In this document: positions 16,751-25,292 of the stretch, in pieces
How positions within the stretch are numbered: position 1 is the stretch's first letter
Layout of the letters: every line of letters begins with the position of its first letter
Assembly: GCF_020524885.1 (NCBI RefSeq)
Contig: NZ_JAIVKJ010000001.1
Span: 992,001 to 1,056,000, forward strand
Direction: 5' to 3'
From: Microbulbifer elongatus
GTDB lineage: Bacteria > Pseudomonadota > Gammaproteobacteria > Pseudomonadales > Cellvibrionaceae
Length of the DNA stretch: 64,000 nt
The notes under the pieces: generated by a model
Told to the model about the DNA's origin: nothing
Databases searched by the model: none
The model's input: the letters and a program-made list of their open reading frames with translations, nothing else
Made by a program: the position numbers and the translations under genes

Positions 16751-17905
16751 TCAGAACCCGGGGTTCCAGCCCGCCAGTATTCGCTCGCGGGTAAACCGCT
16801 TCACTTGCTCACTGCTCAATTGACGACGCTGCGGATTAACAGCGGCACCCGGCCCATGGCTCTCGTATTCGAAAAAGCGGGCACTTTCCGGGGTAAATAC
16901 CGTGGACTTGGTGCCATCGCGGCTGGTGCCGCGCATGGAAGCCCAGCCCTCAGCCGGGATGTGCTCATCCATATACGAACGAATAAAAACCGCCGCACCT
17001 ATCGCATCCGGGTCCGCGTAGCGGCCGTCCGCGAAGGTGGTGGTGGGATGCCAGGGGCGCCCCAGCGGCGATGAATTTGCCGGCACACCCTCAGCCTTAA
17101 GCAGTCGGCAGTTGAGAAATACCAGCCCGAACTCATTACTAATATCCGTGCTCGGCGCCGTTACATAGCCCACATAACCTAAATCGGCGCGCTCGGTACC
17201 GCGGGGGCGGGTAACAATATCGCTGTTCTCAAACAGCGCCTGCCCGGCCCCGAAAATGAAGTCCACATTGCCCTCGATCACGCTGTCCAGGAAATAGCTG
17301 CGGCCACCCTGTACAAACAGTGTGTCCTGGTAGCCCAGCAGGCGCACGTTTCGGAAGGCCGAGCGGTCGCTTCCCAGACCCGTCTCCAGTGCCACCGCCT
17401 GCATACCGTTGACCCTGTCCGTGTGGTCCTTTGGTAGCGCGTCCTGGGCCAGGAAATCAAAGCTGTTCTCAATGGTGAGGTTCTCCGCGCGGAAGTCTGT
17501 CGCTTCCACCGTCAGTGTTGCGGTGGCAAAGGTACCCATTGTTTCACTCGATCCGGGTGCGGCTCCGGGAGCGGGCATCCCCGCGTAGTCTCCGTAGCGG
17601 ATGATGGTCTTGTCTCGGCCAGCTCCGATAAGGTGGATATTGGGCTTGCTTACCAGCACTTTTTCTTCATATCGCCCCTCCGGTAGGTAAATCACATAGC
17701 GATCTGTTCCATCTTCCGGTGCTGCCGCCAGGGCATCAGCAATCGTGGGGTAAGCCTTGCCAGATTTGAATTGGACCTTGCCGACCACTGCGTCAATGGT
17801 CAGCGCTGATGGCGTCGCACAGGCGGAAAGAGCGATAAGCGGGAGTGCCAGGGCCACAAGCGCGCCGCTAAGTAAGCGAAAGGGGGAAGTAGTATTCGTT
17901 GCCAT
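16751..17905 (-). CDS. Pectinesterase (pectin methylesterase), lipoprotein
   Basis: De-esterifies pectin (carbohydrate esterase family 8). The protein of 384 residues has a lipoprotein-type signal (LIALSAC) and a right-handed beta-helix with the family motifs: YPTIADAL at the start, catalytic glutamines in GMQAVAL and GYQDTLF, catalytic Asp in GNVDFIFG, and the Arg/Trp pair in LGRPWH. I chose the ATG at 17905 because GGAG lies eight bases upstream; an in-frame TTG 18 bp further up is less likely. No pectate lyase or transporter is adjacent, so it stands alone at the edge of the accessory patch. Confidence 0.93.
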   Translation of the reverse strand: MATNTTSPFRLLSGALVALALPLIALSACATPSALTIDAVVGKVQFKSGKAYPTIADALAAAPEDGTDRYVIYLPEGRYEEKVLVSKPNIHLIGAGRDKTIIRYGDYAGMPAPGAAPGSSETMGTFATATLTVEATDFRAENLTIENSFDFLAQDALPKDHTDRVNGMQAVALETGLGSDRSAFRNVRLLGYQDTLFVQGGRSYFLDSVIEGNVDFIFGAGQALFENSDIVTRPRGTERADLGYVGYVTAPSTDISNEFGLVFLNCRLLKAEGVPANSSPLGRPWHPTTTFADGRYADPDAIGAAVFIRSYMDEHIPAEGWASMRGTSRDGTKSTVFTPESARFFEYESHGPGAAVNPQRRQLSSEQVKRFTRERILAGWNPGF

Positions 17906-18039
17906 GGCATCAGCTCCGCACAAAAATTGGCCTGATCATCGTTTGTATTGGTCAGGCCATTTTAGCGCTGGCTCGTCCTGTAGCTCAAGACACTGCTCCC
18001 AACATGATTTCCCGGATCACTCCGAAAGGTCATGCCCCC

Positions 18040-18068
18040 TTATGTCTACGGGCCGCCTGAGGTAGAAT
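18040..18068 (+). promoter_or_regulatory. Possible prfB promoter
   Basis: GGTAGAAT with TAGAAT at 18063-18068 is a good -10. TTATGT at 18040 lies 17 bp upstream but is a poor -35. Confidence 0.35.
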
Positions 18069-18104
18069 GCGCGCCCGATTTAACCGACAGAAGCCGACCT
18101 AGCT

Positions 18105-19200
18105 ATGGAAATCAATCCGCTTCTCAACCAGCTGAAAGACCTCGAAGAGCGCACCGACGTTCTCAGGGGGTATCTTTGACTACGCTGGCAAGAAAGAACG
18201 CCTGACCGAAGTCGAACTGGAGCTGGCCGAGCCCAGCGTCTGGGACGACCCCGATCGCGCCCAGGATCTGGGCCGTGAGCGCTCCACCCTCGAGGCTGTG
18301 GTCAAAACCATCGAAGATCTCGACAGTGGCATCAGCGACAGCCGCGAGCTGCTCGACATGGCCGTGGAAGAGGACGACGAGGATTCCGTCGCCGAAGTGG
18401 CCAGTGAGCTTGAGAGCCTCCAGCAGCAACTGGAAACCCTCGAATTTCGCCGCATGTTCTCCGGTGAAACCGACCCCAACAATGCTTACCTGGACATCCA
18501 GGCCGGCTCCGGCGGCACCGAAGCCCAGGACTGGGCGGAAATGCTGCTGCGCATGTACCTGCGCTGGGGCGAAGCCCACGGCTTCAAAACCACGCTGGAA
18601 GAAGCCTCCGCTGGCGAAGTTGCGGGCATCAAAAGTGCCACCATCCACTTCCAGGGCGAATACGCCTTCGGTTGGCTGCGCACCGAAACCGGCGTACACC
18701 GCCTTGTACGCAAAAGCCCGTTCGACTCCGGCAACCGTCGCCACACCTCGTTCACGTCCGTCTTTGTTTCCCCGGAAATTGACGACAACATCGAGATCGA
18801 AGTGGACAAATCCCAGGTGCGTGAAGACACCTACCGCGCCTCCGGCGCCGGTGGTCAGCACGTCAACAAAACCGACTCCGCCGTGCGTTTGACCCACATT
18901 GAATCCGGCATTGTCGTGGCGTGCCAGAGCGAACGCTCCCAGCACCAGAACCGCGACAAAGCGTGGAAAATGCTGCGGGCCAAACTCTACGAACAGGAAA
19001 TGCAAAAGCGCAACGCCGAAAAACAGGCGATGGAAGAAAGCAAATCCGACATCGGCTGGGGCAGCCAGATCCGCTCCTACGTACTGGACGACCAGCGCAT
19101 CAAAGACCTGCGCACCAACGTCCAGACCAGCAACTGTCAGTCAGTGCTGGACGGAGACCTGGATCAGTTTATTGAGGCGAGCCTGAAGGCAGGCCTTTAA
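18105..19200 (+). CDS. prfB: Peptide chain release factor 2, programmed +1 frameshift
   Basis: RF2 reads UAA and UGA and releases the peptide. The first 24 codons run from ATG at 18105 to an in-frame TGA at 18177-18179. The slippery site is AGGGGG (internal Shine-Dalgarno-like, 18165-18170), TAT, CTT, TGA, C, the classic autoregulatory signal. Translation shifts +1 at CTT and resumes with GAC at 18178, giving 364 residues, the usual length. Key motifs are the anticodon-like SPF (in RKSPFDSG) and GGQ (in [10 protein letters not shown]). Written as join(18105..18176,18178..19200). lysS follows as in E. coli. Confidence 0.97.
18165..18180 (+). promoter_or_regulatory. prfB recoding site
   Basis: AGGGGGTATCTTTGAC: Shine-Dalgarno-like element, CUU slip codon and in-frame UGA followed by C. 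Low RF2 favours the shift, so RF2 controls its own synthesis. Confidence 0.95.
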
Positions 19201-19296
19201 GGGCCGAAGTTTGTTGGGCAGGATTTTTTGCCCAACCAGCGAACCGGCACTAGCTACTTTCGGCTCACGAAGTAAATATTCTTCAAATCGAAGGTG

Positions 19297-19400
19297 GAGT
19301 GCCGGGTATCCCTTTTCGAAAGCGTCGGCGACAGGGATGTCGCCGACGCAGCGTACAGGGACGTATTCACAGCGGTTTCGAAAAGGGATACCCGGTGCTC
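19297..19400. repeat. Nested palindromic intergenic element
   Basis: Outer arms CCGGGTATCCCTTTTCGAAA (19302-19321) and its exact inverse (19376-19395) are perfect over 20 bp and extend to 25 bp with two mismatches. Inside is a perfect 11-bp hairpin, GCGTCGGCGAC (19322-19332) with GTCGCCGACGC (19339-19349). The remaining middle holds a second ACAGGGA-GT unit similar to the hairpin loop. The whole is about 104 bp in the prfB-lysS gap. It has the build of a dispersed extragenic palindrome or MITE; no coding function is seen. Confidence 0.7.
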
Positions 19401-19476
19401 AGCCGCCACGGTGCCCAAACAGAGCTCAAAACAAGCTACGAAGCCCGCACCACACCCAAAAGACATGTGATAGATC

Positions 19477-20967
19477 ATGAGCAACACACCAACTCAGCAA
19501 GACGAAAACAAACTGATCGCCGAGCGCCGCGCCAAACTGAGTGCCATGCGCGAGAAGGGCAATGCCTTCCCGAACAGCTTTCGCCGCGAAAACCTCGCCG
19601 CCGACCTGCAAAAAGAGTTTGGTGAAAAGAGCAAGGAAGAACTGGAAACCGAAGGCAATACCGCCTGCGTTGCCGGTCGTATCCTCGCCAAGCGCGGCCC
19701 CTTCATGGTCATCCAGGATGTAACTGACCGCATCCAGCTGTATGCGGATAAAACCGCACAGAAAGATATTAAAGAGCGCTGGGGCACCTGGGACATCGGC
19801 GACATCGTCGGCGTCAAAGGTCAGCTGCACAAATCCGGCAAAGGCGACCTCTACGTTAACTGCGAAGAGTACAGCCTGCTTACCAAGGCGCTGCGCCCGC
19901 TGCCGGAGAAATTCCACGGCATCGCCGACCAGGAAATGCGCTACCGCCAGCGCTACGTAGACCTGATTGCCACCCCGGAGTCCCGCGACGTATTCCGCAT
20001 TCGCTCCGAAGTGATCAGCTACATCCGCAGCTACCTGAACAACAACCACTTCATGGAAGTGGAAACACCCATGCTGCAGGTTATTCCCGGTGGCGCTACC
20101 GCACGTCCGTTCGTCACGCATCACAACGCACTCGACATCGACATGTACCTGCGTATCGCACCGGAGCTGTACCTCAAGCGTCTTGTAGTAGGTGGTTTTG
20201 AGCGCGTTTACGAAATCAACCGCAACTTCCGCAACGAAGGTCTGTCCACCCGCCACAACCCCGAGTTCACCATGCTCGAGTTCTACCAGGCGTATGCGGA
20301 CTACAACGACCTGATGGATCTGACTGAAAACATGATCCGCGGCATCTGCACCGACGTGCTTGGCAGCACCACTGTCCAGTATCAGGACAGCAGCTACGAT
20401 TTCGCCAAGCCCTTCGATCGTATCAGCGTGTTCGACTCTATTTTGAAGTACAACCCGGAACTGAAAGCGTCCGATATCGATAATATCGAGAGCGCCAAGA
20501 AAGTCGCGGAAGGACTGGAGATTCCGCTCAAGGATATCTGGGGCCTGGGCAAGATCCAGATCGAAATCTTCGAGAAAACCGTCGAGCACCGCCTGGATCA
20601 GCCGACGTTTATTACCGAGTACCCGACCGAAGTGTCGCCGCTGGCGCGCCGTAACGACGACAACCCCTTCGTTACCGACCGCTTTGAATTCTTCGTCGGC
20701 GGCCGTGAGATCGCCAACGGCTTCTCCGAGCTGAATGACGCGGAAGACCAGGCCGAGCGCTTCAAGGCACAGGTGGCGGAGAAAGATGCCGGTGATGACG
20801 AAGCCATGCACTATGACGCCGACTATATCCGCGCACTGGAATACGGCTTGCCGCCCACTGCCGGTGAGGGTATCGGAATCGACCGTCTGGTGATGTTGCT
20901 GACCAACTCACCGTCTATCCGTGACGTACTGTTGTTCCCGCATATGCGTCCGGAAGTGTCCGAGTAA
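19477..20967 (+). CDS. lysS: Lysyl-tRNA synthetase, class II
   Basis: Charges tRNA-Lys. The 496-residue protein has the N-terminal OB-fold anticodon-binding domain ([19 protein letters not shown]), class II motif 1 around [10 protein letters not shown], motif 2 [20 protein letters not shown] and motif 3 [13 protein letters not shown]. Length and motifs match the bacterial class II enzyme. It is downstream of prfB but 276 bp away, with the palindromic element between, so it may have its own promoter. Confidence 0.98.
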   Translation: MSNTPTQQDENKLIAERRAKLSAMREKGNAFPNSFRRENLAADLQKEFGEKSKEELETEGNTACVAGRILAKRGPFMVIQDVTDRIQLYADKTAQKDIKERWGTWDIGDIVGVKGQLHKSGKGDLYVNCEEYSLLTKALRPLPEKFHGIADQEMRYRQRYVDLIATPESRDVFRIRSEVISYIRSYLNNNHFMEVETPMLQVIPGGATARPFVTHHNALDIDMYLRIAPELYLKRLVVGGFERVYEINRNFRNEGLSTRHNPEFTMLEFYQAYADYNDLMDLTENMIRGICTDVLGSTTVQYQDSSYDFAKPFDRISVFDSILKYNPELKASDIDNIESAKKVAEGLEIPLKDIWGLGKIQIEIFEKTVEHRLDQPTFITEYPTEVSPLARRNDDNPFVTDRFEFFVGGREIANGFSELNDAEDQAERFKAQVAEKDAGDDEAMHYDADYIRALEYGLPPTAGEGIGIDRLVMLLTNSPSIRDVLLFPHMRPEVSE

Positions 20968-20991
20968 ACGACTGTCTTAGCTGTAGAATGT

Positions 20992-21030
20992 AAAAAAGGG
21001 CGATAACCTCATTGGTTATCGCCCTTTTTT
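20992..21030. terminator. Bidirectional terminator between lysS and the PDZ gene
   Basis: A-run, GGGCGATAACC (20998-21008), loop TCATT, GGTTATCGCCC (21014-21024), T-run. The symmetry lets it end both lysS and the convergent gene. Confidence 0.93.
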
Positions 21031-21049
21031 GTATTGATAGTTGGTACCG

Positions 21050-21946
21050 CTAACCGCGAATTCCCAATGGACCCGCGGGTAGGTATATGGTCTCCGGGGC
21101 GGAGCTGCCCTTGCGCTGAATTTCTACGGCTACCGATGAGCCGGGTTCTGCCTGATAAACCTGGGTGCGCAGATCTCCCATATGGAAAACCCGCTGGTTG
21201 TTGTAACGGATGATTTTGTCGCCGGGACGCAGGCCGGCTTCGTATGCGGGGGCGCTTTCCAGCAGGTCGCCAATTTCCATTTCCGTGCGCCCGCCAAACG
21301 CTTCGAGGTATTGCTCGAATTCGGCGCTACTCAATTCCTGCTCGAATACGCGGCGAGGGTTGCTGTAGGTCTGCAGCTTTTGCTGCAGCTCCCTGGCGCG
21401 CTCCGAGCGCTTGTCCTGCATGTGGTGGTACTCGTAGCTGAACTGCATTTGTTCGTATTGAATGCGCTCTTGCTTGTCGACAATAAAGGCAGCTCGTTCG
21501 GGGCTGAGACCGGCATCGGTCAATTGGCGTATCTGGTTCTCTCGCATGCGTTCGAAGCGGTTTTCACTCTGGTGTCTGCGCTGCCCTCTCCGATTGTGGC
21601 TCTCTGTTGCCTGGTCTGTTACCCCCTCAAGCTCTGCCGCGCTAACAATGCGGCTTTCGCGGCTGTCAGAGTCCGGGTCAATCCGGTTGCTCAGTTCATT
21701 GACCAGCTCCAGTAACTGGCCCTGGATCTTTAGTGTCTGCTCCAGGGTATTCTCCAGCTGCTGAACCCGCTGTCCGAGATTGGCCGAACCGTTGGCGGTG
21801 CTGGAGAAGAGAGCGCCTTGCTTGTCTGGGGTAGAAGTGGAAGAAGAGGTCCACTGGGCAATAGCGGCGCCCACGACGAGGAGGGAGACGACTGCCAGCG
21901 AGATGGCGTACTTGCGCAAAATCATGGGTGCACCAATCGGCTTCAT
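21050..21946 (-). CDS. Membrane-anchored PDZ-domain protein
   Basis: The 298-residue protein has an N-terminal membrane anchor (YAISLAVVSLLVVGAAIAQW), a coiled coil with leucine repeats (LGQRVQQLENTLEQTLKIQG), a charged helical middle, and a C-terminal PDZ domain (YEAGLRPGDKIIRYNNQRVFH ... GSSVAVEIQRKG). No protease domain is present, so it is probably an adaptor or scaffold on the periplasmic face. An alternative ATG at 21925 would remove seven residues. It is convergent with lysS; function unknown. Confidence 0.75.
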   Translation of the reverse strand: MKPIGAPMILRKYAISLAVVSLLVVGAAIAQWTSSSTSTPDKQGALFSSTANGSANLGQRVQQLENTLEQTLKIQGQLLELVNELSNRIDPDSDSRESRIVSAAELEGVTDQATESHNRRGQRRHQSENRFERMRENQIRQLTDAGLSPERAAFIVDKQERIQYEQMQFSYEYHHMQDKRSERARELQQKLQTYSNPRRVFEQELSSAEFEQYLEAFGGRTEMEIGDLLESAPAYEAGLRPGDKIIRYNNQRVFHMGDLRTQVYQAEPGSSVAVEIQRKGSSAPETIYLPAGPLGIRG

Positions 21947-21990
21947 TTGATTCCAGAACCTGCCGGCGTTTGTTTCGGCGATGTAGGGAA

Positions 21991-22599
21991 TTATAGAAGC
22001 ACCAGGTGGTTGGGGAGTTCATTCTTGATGGTAGTGACAGGCGCAGCTTCTTCGAGTAACTCGCCACATTTTTCTACGCAATGGACAAAGGCTTCACTGG
22101 TTTTGCCCTTTTTGACCTCGCGGATAAAGTTTTCAACGATCTCTTGCCAGCGTTCATTGGTAATGTGTTCCGCCAGCCCCCGGTCCGCAAGAATTTCCAC
22201 ATAGTGTTCGGCCTGGGAGACGAAGATCAGCAGGCCCAGACGATTCTTGGTGCTGTGAAGCTCATTTTCGAGAAACTGGCGCCGCGCGAGATTGGACGCG
22301 CGCCAGAAGCGTACCTTCTTTGGCACAAGTTTCATGGTGAGTGGGCGCCAGCGGAACAGCACGGCCAAGGCGATAAACAGGATCCACTGCAGGGTAAACG
22401 CCTGCTGGTATTCGATCCACCAGGGGAGAAACTGCATCAGAGGGGCGATCAGCAGGGCCAGGAATGCCGCCCACAGGGTGGAGATATACAGGTAATTGTC
22501 CGACTGGCCCGCCAGCACCGTAACCACCTCTGCATCGGTGCGGGATTCCACCTCTTTGATGGTCTCGGTAAGTTTGCGTCGTTCGCTTGCGTTCAGCAT
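21991..22599 (-). CDS. TPM-domain membrane protein
   Basis: The 202-residue protein begins with a TPM-type stretch (LTETIKEVESRTDAEVVTVLA), has two to three membrane spans (about residues 38-85) and continues with LGLLIFVSQAEHYVEILADRGLAEHI, the conserved TPM core. TPM proteins are implicated in photosystem repair in plants and membrane quality control in bacteria; the bacterial role is unclear. It is the third gene of a lemA-TPM-TPM operon on the minus strand. Confidence 0.82.
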   Translation of the reverse strand: MLNASERRKLTETIKEVESRTDAEVVTVLAGQSDNYLYISTLWAAFLALLIAPLMQFLPWWIEYQQAFTLQWILFIALAVLFRWRPLTMKLVPKKVRFWRASNLARRQFLENELHSTKNRLGLLIFVSQAEHYVEILADRGLAEHITNERWQEIVENFIREVKKGKTSEAFVHCVEKCGELLEEAAPVTTIKNELPNHLVLL

Positions 22600-22644
22600 C
22601 CTGTGTTTCTCATCTGCACTTTTCGGCCTAACTGGTCCGGTGGG

Positions 22645-23403
22645 TTACCAGCCACCAGAGGCGCCACCGCCACCAAAGCCACCTCCGCCACCGCCGAAGC
22701 CGCCGCCAAAACCACCGCCGCCTCCGCCGAAGCCACCACCAAAACCGCCGCCGCCATAGTAGCCACCGTAGCGCCCGCGACGATAGTTACTGCCGCCGGC
22801 GGGTGCGCCGAGGACCGAGGCGCCGAATATCTGCAGCATGACAAACAGCAGGAAAAGGCCTACCAATAGTGCCAGGCGCCGGTCGCCATCATCCTCAGTC
22901 GGTTCCGGCACATATTCATTTTTGATGGCGGCGATAATGGACTGCACTCCGGCAGTCACGCCGCCGTCAAAATTGCCACTTTGGAATTTGGGCAAGATCT
23001 TTGTGTGGATGATATTCGCGGACAGCGCATCCGTTAATGCGCCCTCCAGTCCATAGCCCACTTCAATACGTACCTGGCGCTCACTGGGGGCGACAATCAG
23101 TAGTACACCGTTGTCCTTGTTTTTCTGGCCAATCTTCCAGTGCCGGCCGAGCTGGTATCCGTATTCCTCGATGGTGAGCCCCTGCAGGTCAGGCAGGGTG
23201 ACCACCACAATCTGGTTGGAGGTTTCTTTCTCCTGCGCCTGCAACATCTCGGTCAGCTGGTAGCGGGTGGTCTGGCTCAGCAGGTTGGCGTTATCCACCA
23301 CCCGTCCGCTGAGGGATGGGAAGGAGACGTCAGCAACAGAAGTGCCGGCCCATAATAGAGCCGGTACAAGAACAAAGAGGAGGGCGATCCGCCGGATCGT
23401 CAT
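22645..23403 (-). CDS. TPM-domain protein with glycine-rich tail (YgcG family)
   Basis: The 252-residue precursor has a signal peptide, a periplasmic TPM domain (GRVVDNANLLSQTTRYQL ... NQIVVVTLPDLQG ... GYGLEGALTDALS), one membrane span near residue 190 (LALLVGLFLLFVMLQIFG) and a tail of GGGFGGG repeats. This layout is the YgcG type. It is 15 bp after lemA, a pairing found in many bacteria, and is translated just upstream of a second TPM gene. Confidence 0.87.
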   Translation of the reverse strand: MTIRRIALLFVLVPALLWAGTSVADVSFPSLSGRVVDNANLLSQTTRYQLTEMLQAQEKETSNQIVVVTLPDLQGLTIEEYGYQLGRHWKIGQKNKDNGVLLIVAPSERQVRIEVGYGLEGALTDALSANIIHTKILPKFQSGNFDGGVTAGVQSIIAAIKNEYVPEPTEDDGDRRLALLVGLFLLFVMLQIFGASVLGAPAGGSNYRRGRYGGYYGGGGFGGGFGGGGGGFGGGFGGGGGGFGGGGASGGW

Positions 23404-23418
23404 GCAGGGCCCCGCTGT

Positions 23419-24057
23419 TTACTGGAAGTCGACTTCAGGCGCCTTTTCGGCATCTTCGCTGGTCGCCTCGAAGGTATCGCGAAGGGGCATATCGCTGTAC
23501 AGCACACTGTGCCAGATGCGTCCTGGGAAGGTGCGGATTTCGCGGTTGTAGCGCTCTACCGCAGCGATATAATCCCGACGGGCTACGCTGATGCGGTTTT
23601 CGGTGCCTTCCAGCTGCGACTGTAGCGCCAGGAAGTTCTGGTTGGCCTTGAGGTCCGGATAGCGTTCAACCACCACCATAAGCCGGGACAGGGCGCTGCT
23701 CAGCTGGGATTGTGCGGCCTCGAACTGCTGTAGTTTGGCCGGGTCATTGATGATCCCGGAGTCCACCTGCATGGAATTCACCTTGGCGCGCGCCTCGGTG
23801 ACGGCTTCGAGGGTTTCCCGCTCGTGGGAGGCATAGGCCTTCACGGTTTTGACGAGATTGGGAATCAGGTCTGCACGGCGCTGGTACTGGTTTTGTACCT
23901 GGGCCCAGGCGGCCTTCACATTTTCATCGTAGGTGGGGATGTTATTTATCCCGCAGCCACTCAGGCCAAAGACCAGTAGTGAAACAAGCAGGGATTGCCA
24001 GAGCCTACGTTGTGTAGAATTCGGTGTGCCTGTAAGTACAGAGTTCATTCCATTCAT
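23419..24057 (-). CDS. lemA: LemA-family lipoprotein
   Basis: LemA proteins are helical, envelope-attached proteins of uncertain function that co-occur with YgcG/TPM proteins. The product has a signal ending in LSGC, then YDENVKAAWAQVQNQYQRRADLIPNLVKTVK, the LemA core, and the helix AVERYNREIRTFPGRIW. The frame is open further upstream to 24129, but those residues are not signal-like; ATG at 24057 has GGAA upstream and gives a normal lipoprotein signal. It leads the lemA-TPM-TPM operon and diverges from yaeQ. Confidence 0.88.
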   Translation of the reverse strand: MNGMNSVLTGTPNSTQRRLWQSLLVSLLVFGLSGCGINNIPTYDENVKAAWAQVQNQYQRRADLIPNLVKTVKAYASHERETLEAVTEARAKVNSMQVDSGIINDPAKLQQFEAAQSQLSSALSRLMVVVERYPDLKANQNFLALQSQLEGTENRISVARRDYIAAVERYNREIRTFPGRIWHSVLYSDMPLRDTFEATSEDAEKAPEVDFQ

Positions 24058-24144
24058 CCATGTTGGTTCCGAACAAGACAATAATAGTCTCCAATCCGTC
24101 GGAGTCCGGCAAGTCTGTGCTGCCGACATTTACAGAGAGTAGTA

Positions 24145-24681
24145 ATGGCATTAAAAGCGACCATATTCAAGGCAAGGCTGCAGATTGCGGACATGGACCG
24201 GGATTATTACGCAGAACACCTGCTGACCCTGGCGCGCCACCCATCGGAAACGGATGAGCGCATGATGATTCGCCTGCTGGCGTTTGCCCACAATGCCAGC
24301 GAGCAGCTGGAGTTTACCCGGGGGCTTTCCAGTGATGACGAAGCGGATCTGTGGCAGCACAGCCTTAACGGTGAAATCGAAACCTGGATAGAGGTTGGGG
24401 TTCCCGCGGAAGATCGGATACGCAAGGCCTGTGGGCGTGCCCGCAAGGTACTTGTATATGCATACGGGCAGCGCACTGCGCCGGTTTGGTGGGAGAAAAT
24501 GGAATCCGCCAGTGCCCGCTTCGACAATCTGCAGGTGTTTTTCCTGGCCGCTGACGAGTGCGCGCAACTGGCGGCCCTCGCAGAGCGCAATATGGATTTC
24601 AGTATCACCATTCAGGATGGCCACCTGTGGGTGGCCAGTGGCAGTGAGAACATAGAAGTACTGCCGCAACGCTGGAAATAG
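24145..24681 (+). CDS. yaeQ: YaeQ-family protein
   Basis: The 178-residue protein starts MALKATIFKARLQIADMDRDYY and continues with RHPSETDERMMIRLLAFA, typical of YaeQ. The family has a PD-(D/E)XK nuclease-like fold; in enterobacteria YaeQ was linked to RfaH suppression, but its activity is not settled. It is divergent from lemA and followed by yajQ. Confidence 0.9.
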   Translation: MALKATIFKARLQIADMDRDYYAEHLLTLARHPSETDERMMIRLLAFAHNASEQLEFTRGLSSDDEADLWQHSLNGEIETWIEVGVPAEDRIRKACGRARKVLVYAYGQRTAPVWWEKMESASARFDNLQVFFLAADECAQLAALAERNMDFSITIQDGHLWVASGSENIEVLPQRWK

Positions 24682-24752
24682 AATTTCTTATATCTGCCAA
24701 CAGGCGGCCATTGACCGGCCGCGGGGCGACCAACAGTAAACGGAGCCAGATA

Positions 24753-25235
24753 ATGCCTTCATTCGATATCGTTTCAGAAGTCGACAAACATCAGCTGACC
24801 AACGCCGTGGATCAGGTAAACCGCACCATTACCAATCGATTTGACTTCAAAGGGGTGGATGCCGAGGTGGAAATGTCGGAGTTCTCCCTGACGCTACGCG
24901 CCGAGTCCGATATGCAGGTACAGCAGATGGTGGATATGCTGCGCGCGGCCCTGATCAAGTGCAATATCGACCCGCTGGCGATGGAAGTCGGGGAAGAGGA
25001 GCAGTCCGGCAAGCAGGTCAAAGTAGGTGTAACCCTGAAAAATGGCCTCGACAAAGAGTTGTCAAAAAAGATTGTTAAGATCATCAAGGATGAAAAGATG
25101 AAGGTGCAGGCTTCCATCCAGGGGGACCAGGTAAGGGTTACCGGTAAAAAGCGCGACGACCTGCAACAGGTGATCGCCATGCTGCGGGGCAAGGAGCTGG
25201 AGCAGCCGCTGCAGTTTAATAACTTCCGCGATTGA
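24753..25235 (+). CDS. yajQ: YajQ-family nucleotide-binding protein
   Basis: The 160-residue protein begins MPSFDIVSEVDKHQLTNAVDQ, the diagnostic YajQ start, and has two ferredoxin-like halves. Homologues in Xanthomonas and Pseudomonas bind cyclic di-GMP and affect virulence gene control. The frame is open 42 bases upstream, but the ATG at 24753 has CGGAG nine bases before it and the family start. It is monocistronic in appearance. Confidence 0.95.
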   Translation: MPSFDIVSEVDKHQLTNAVDQVNRTITNRFDFKGVDAEVEMSEFSLTLRAESDMQVQQMVDMLRAALIKCNIDPLAMEVGEEEQSGKQVKVGVTLKNGLDKELSKKIVKIIKDEKMKVQASIQGDQVRVTGKKRDDLQQVIAMLRGKELEQPLQFNNFRD

Positions 25236-25292
25236 GTCGGTGCTGAACAGCGCGAATCCGGTGTGGTGGTGGGATTTGTTGAGGGAGGTTTT

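Noticed and set aside
18298-19200. A separate short gene starting at 18298
   Set aside because: It is the rest of prfB in the shifted frame; the frameshift signal and upstream 24 codons are intact.
19426-20811. A 461-codon open frame on the minus strand opposite lysS
   Set aside because: It is a long antisense shadow of lysS; the composition is biased and matches no family.
22645-22760. Glycine-codon repeat tract as a possible CRISPR or tandem DNA repeat
   Set aside because: It encodes the GGGFGGG tail of the YgcG-type protein; spacing is not that of a CRISPR array.
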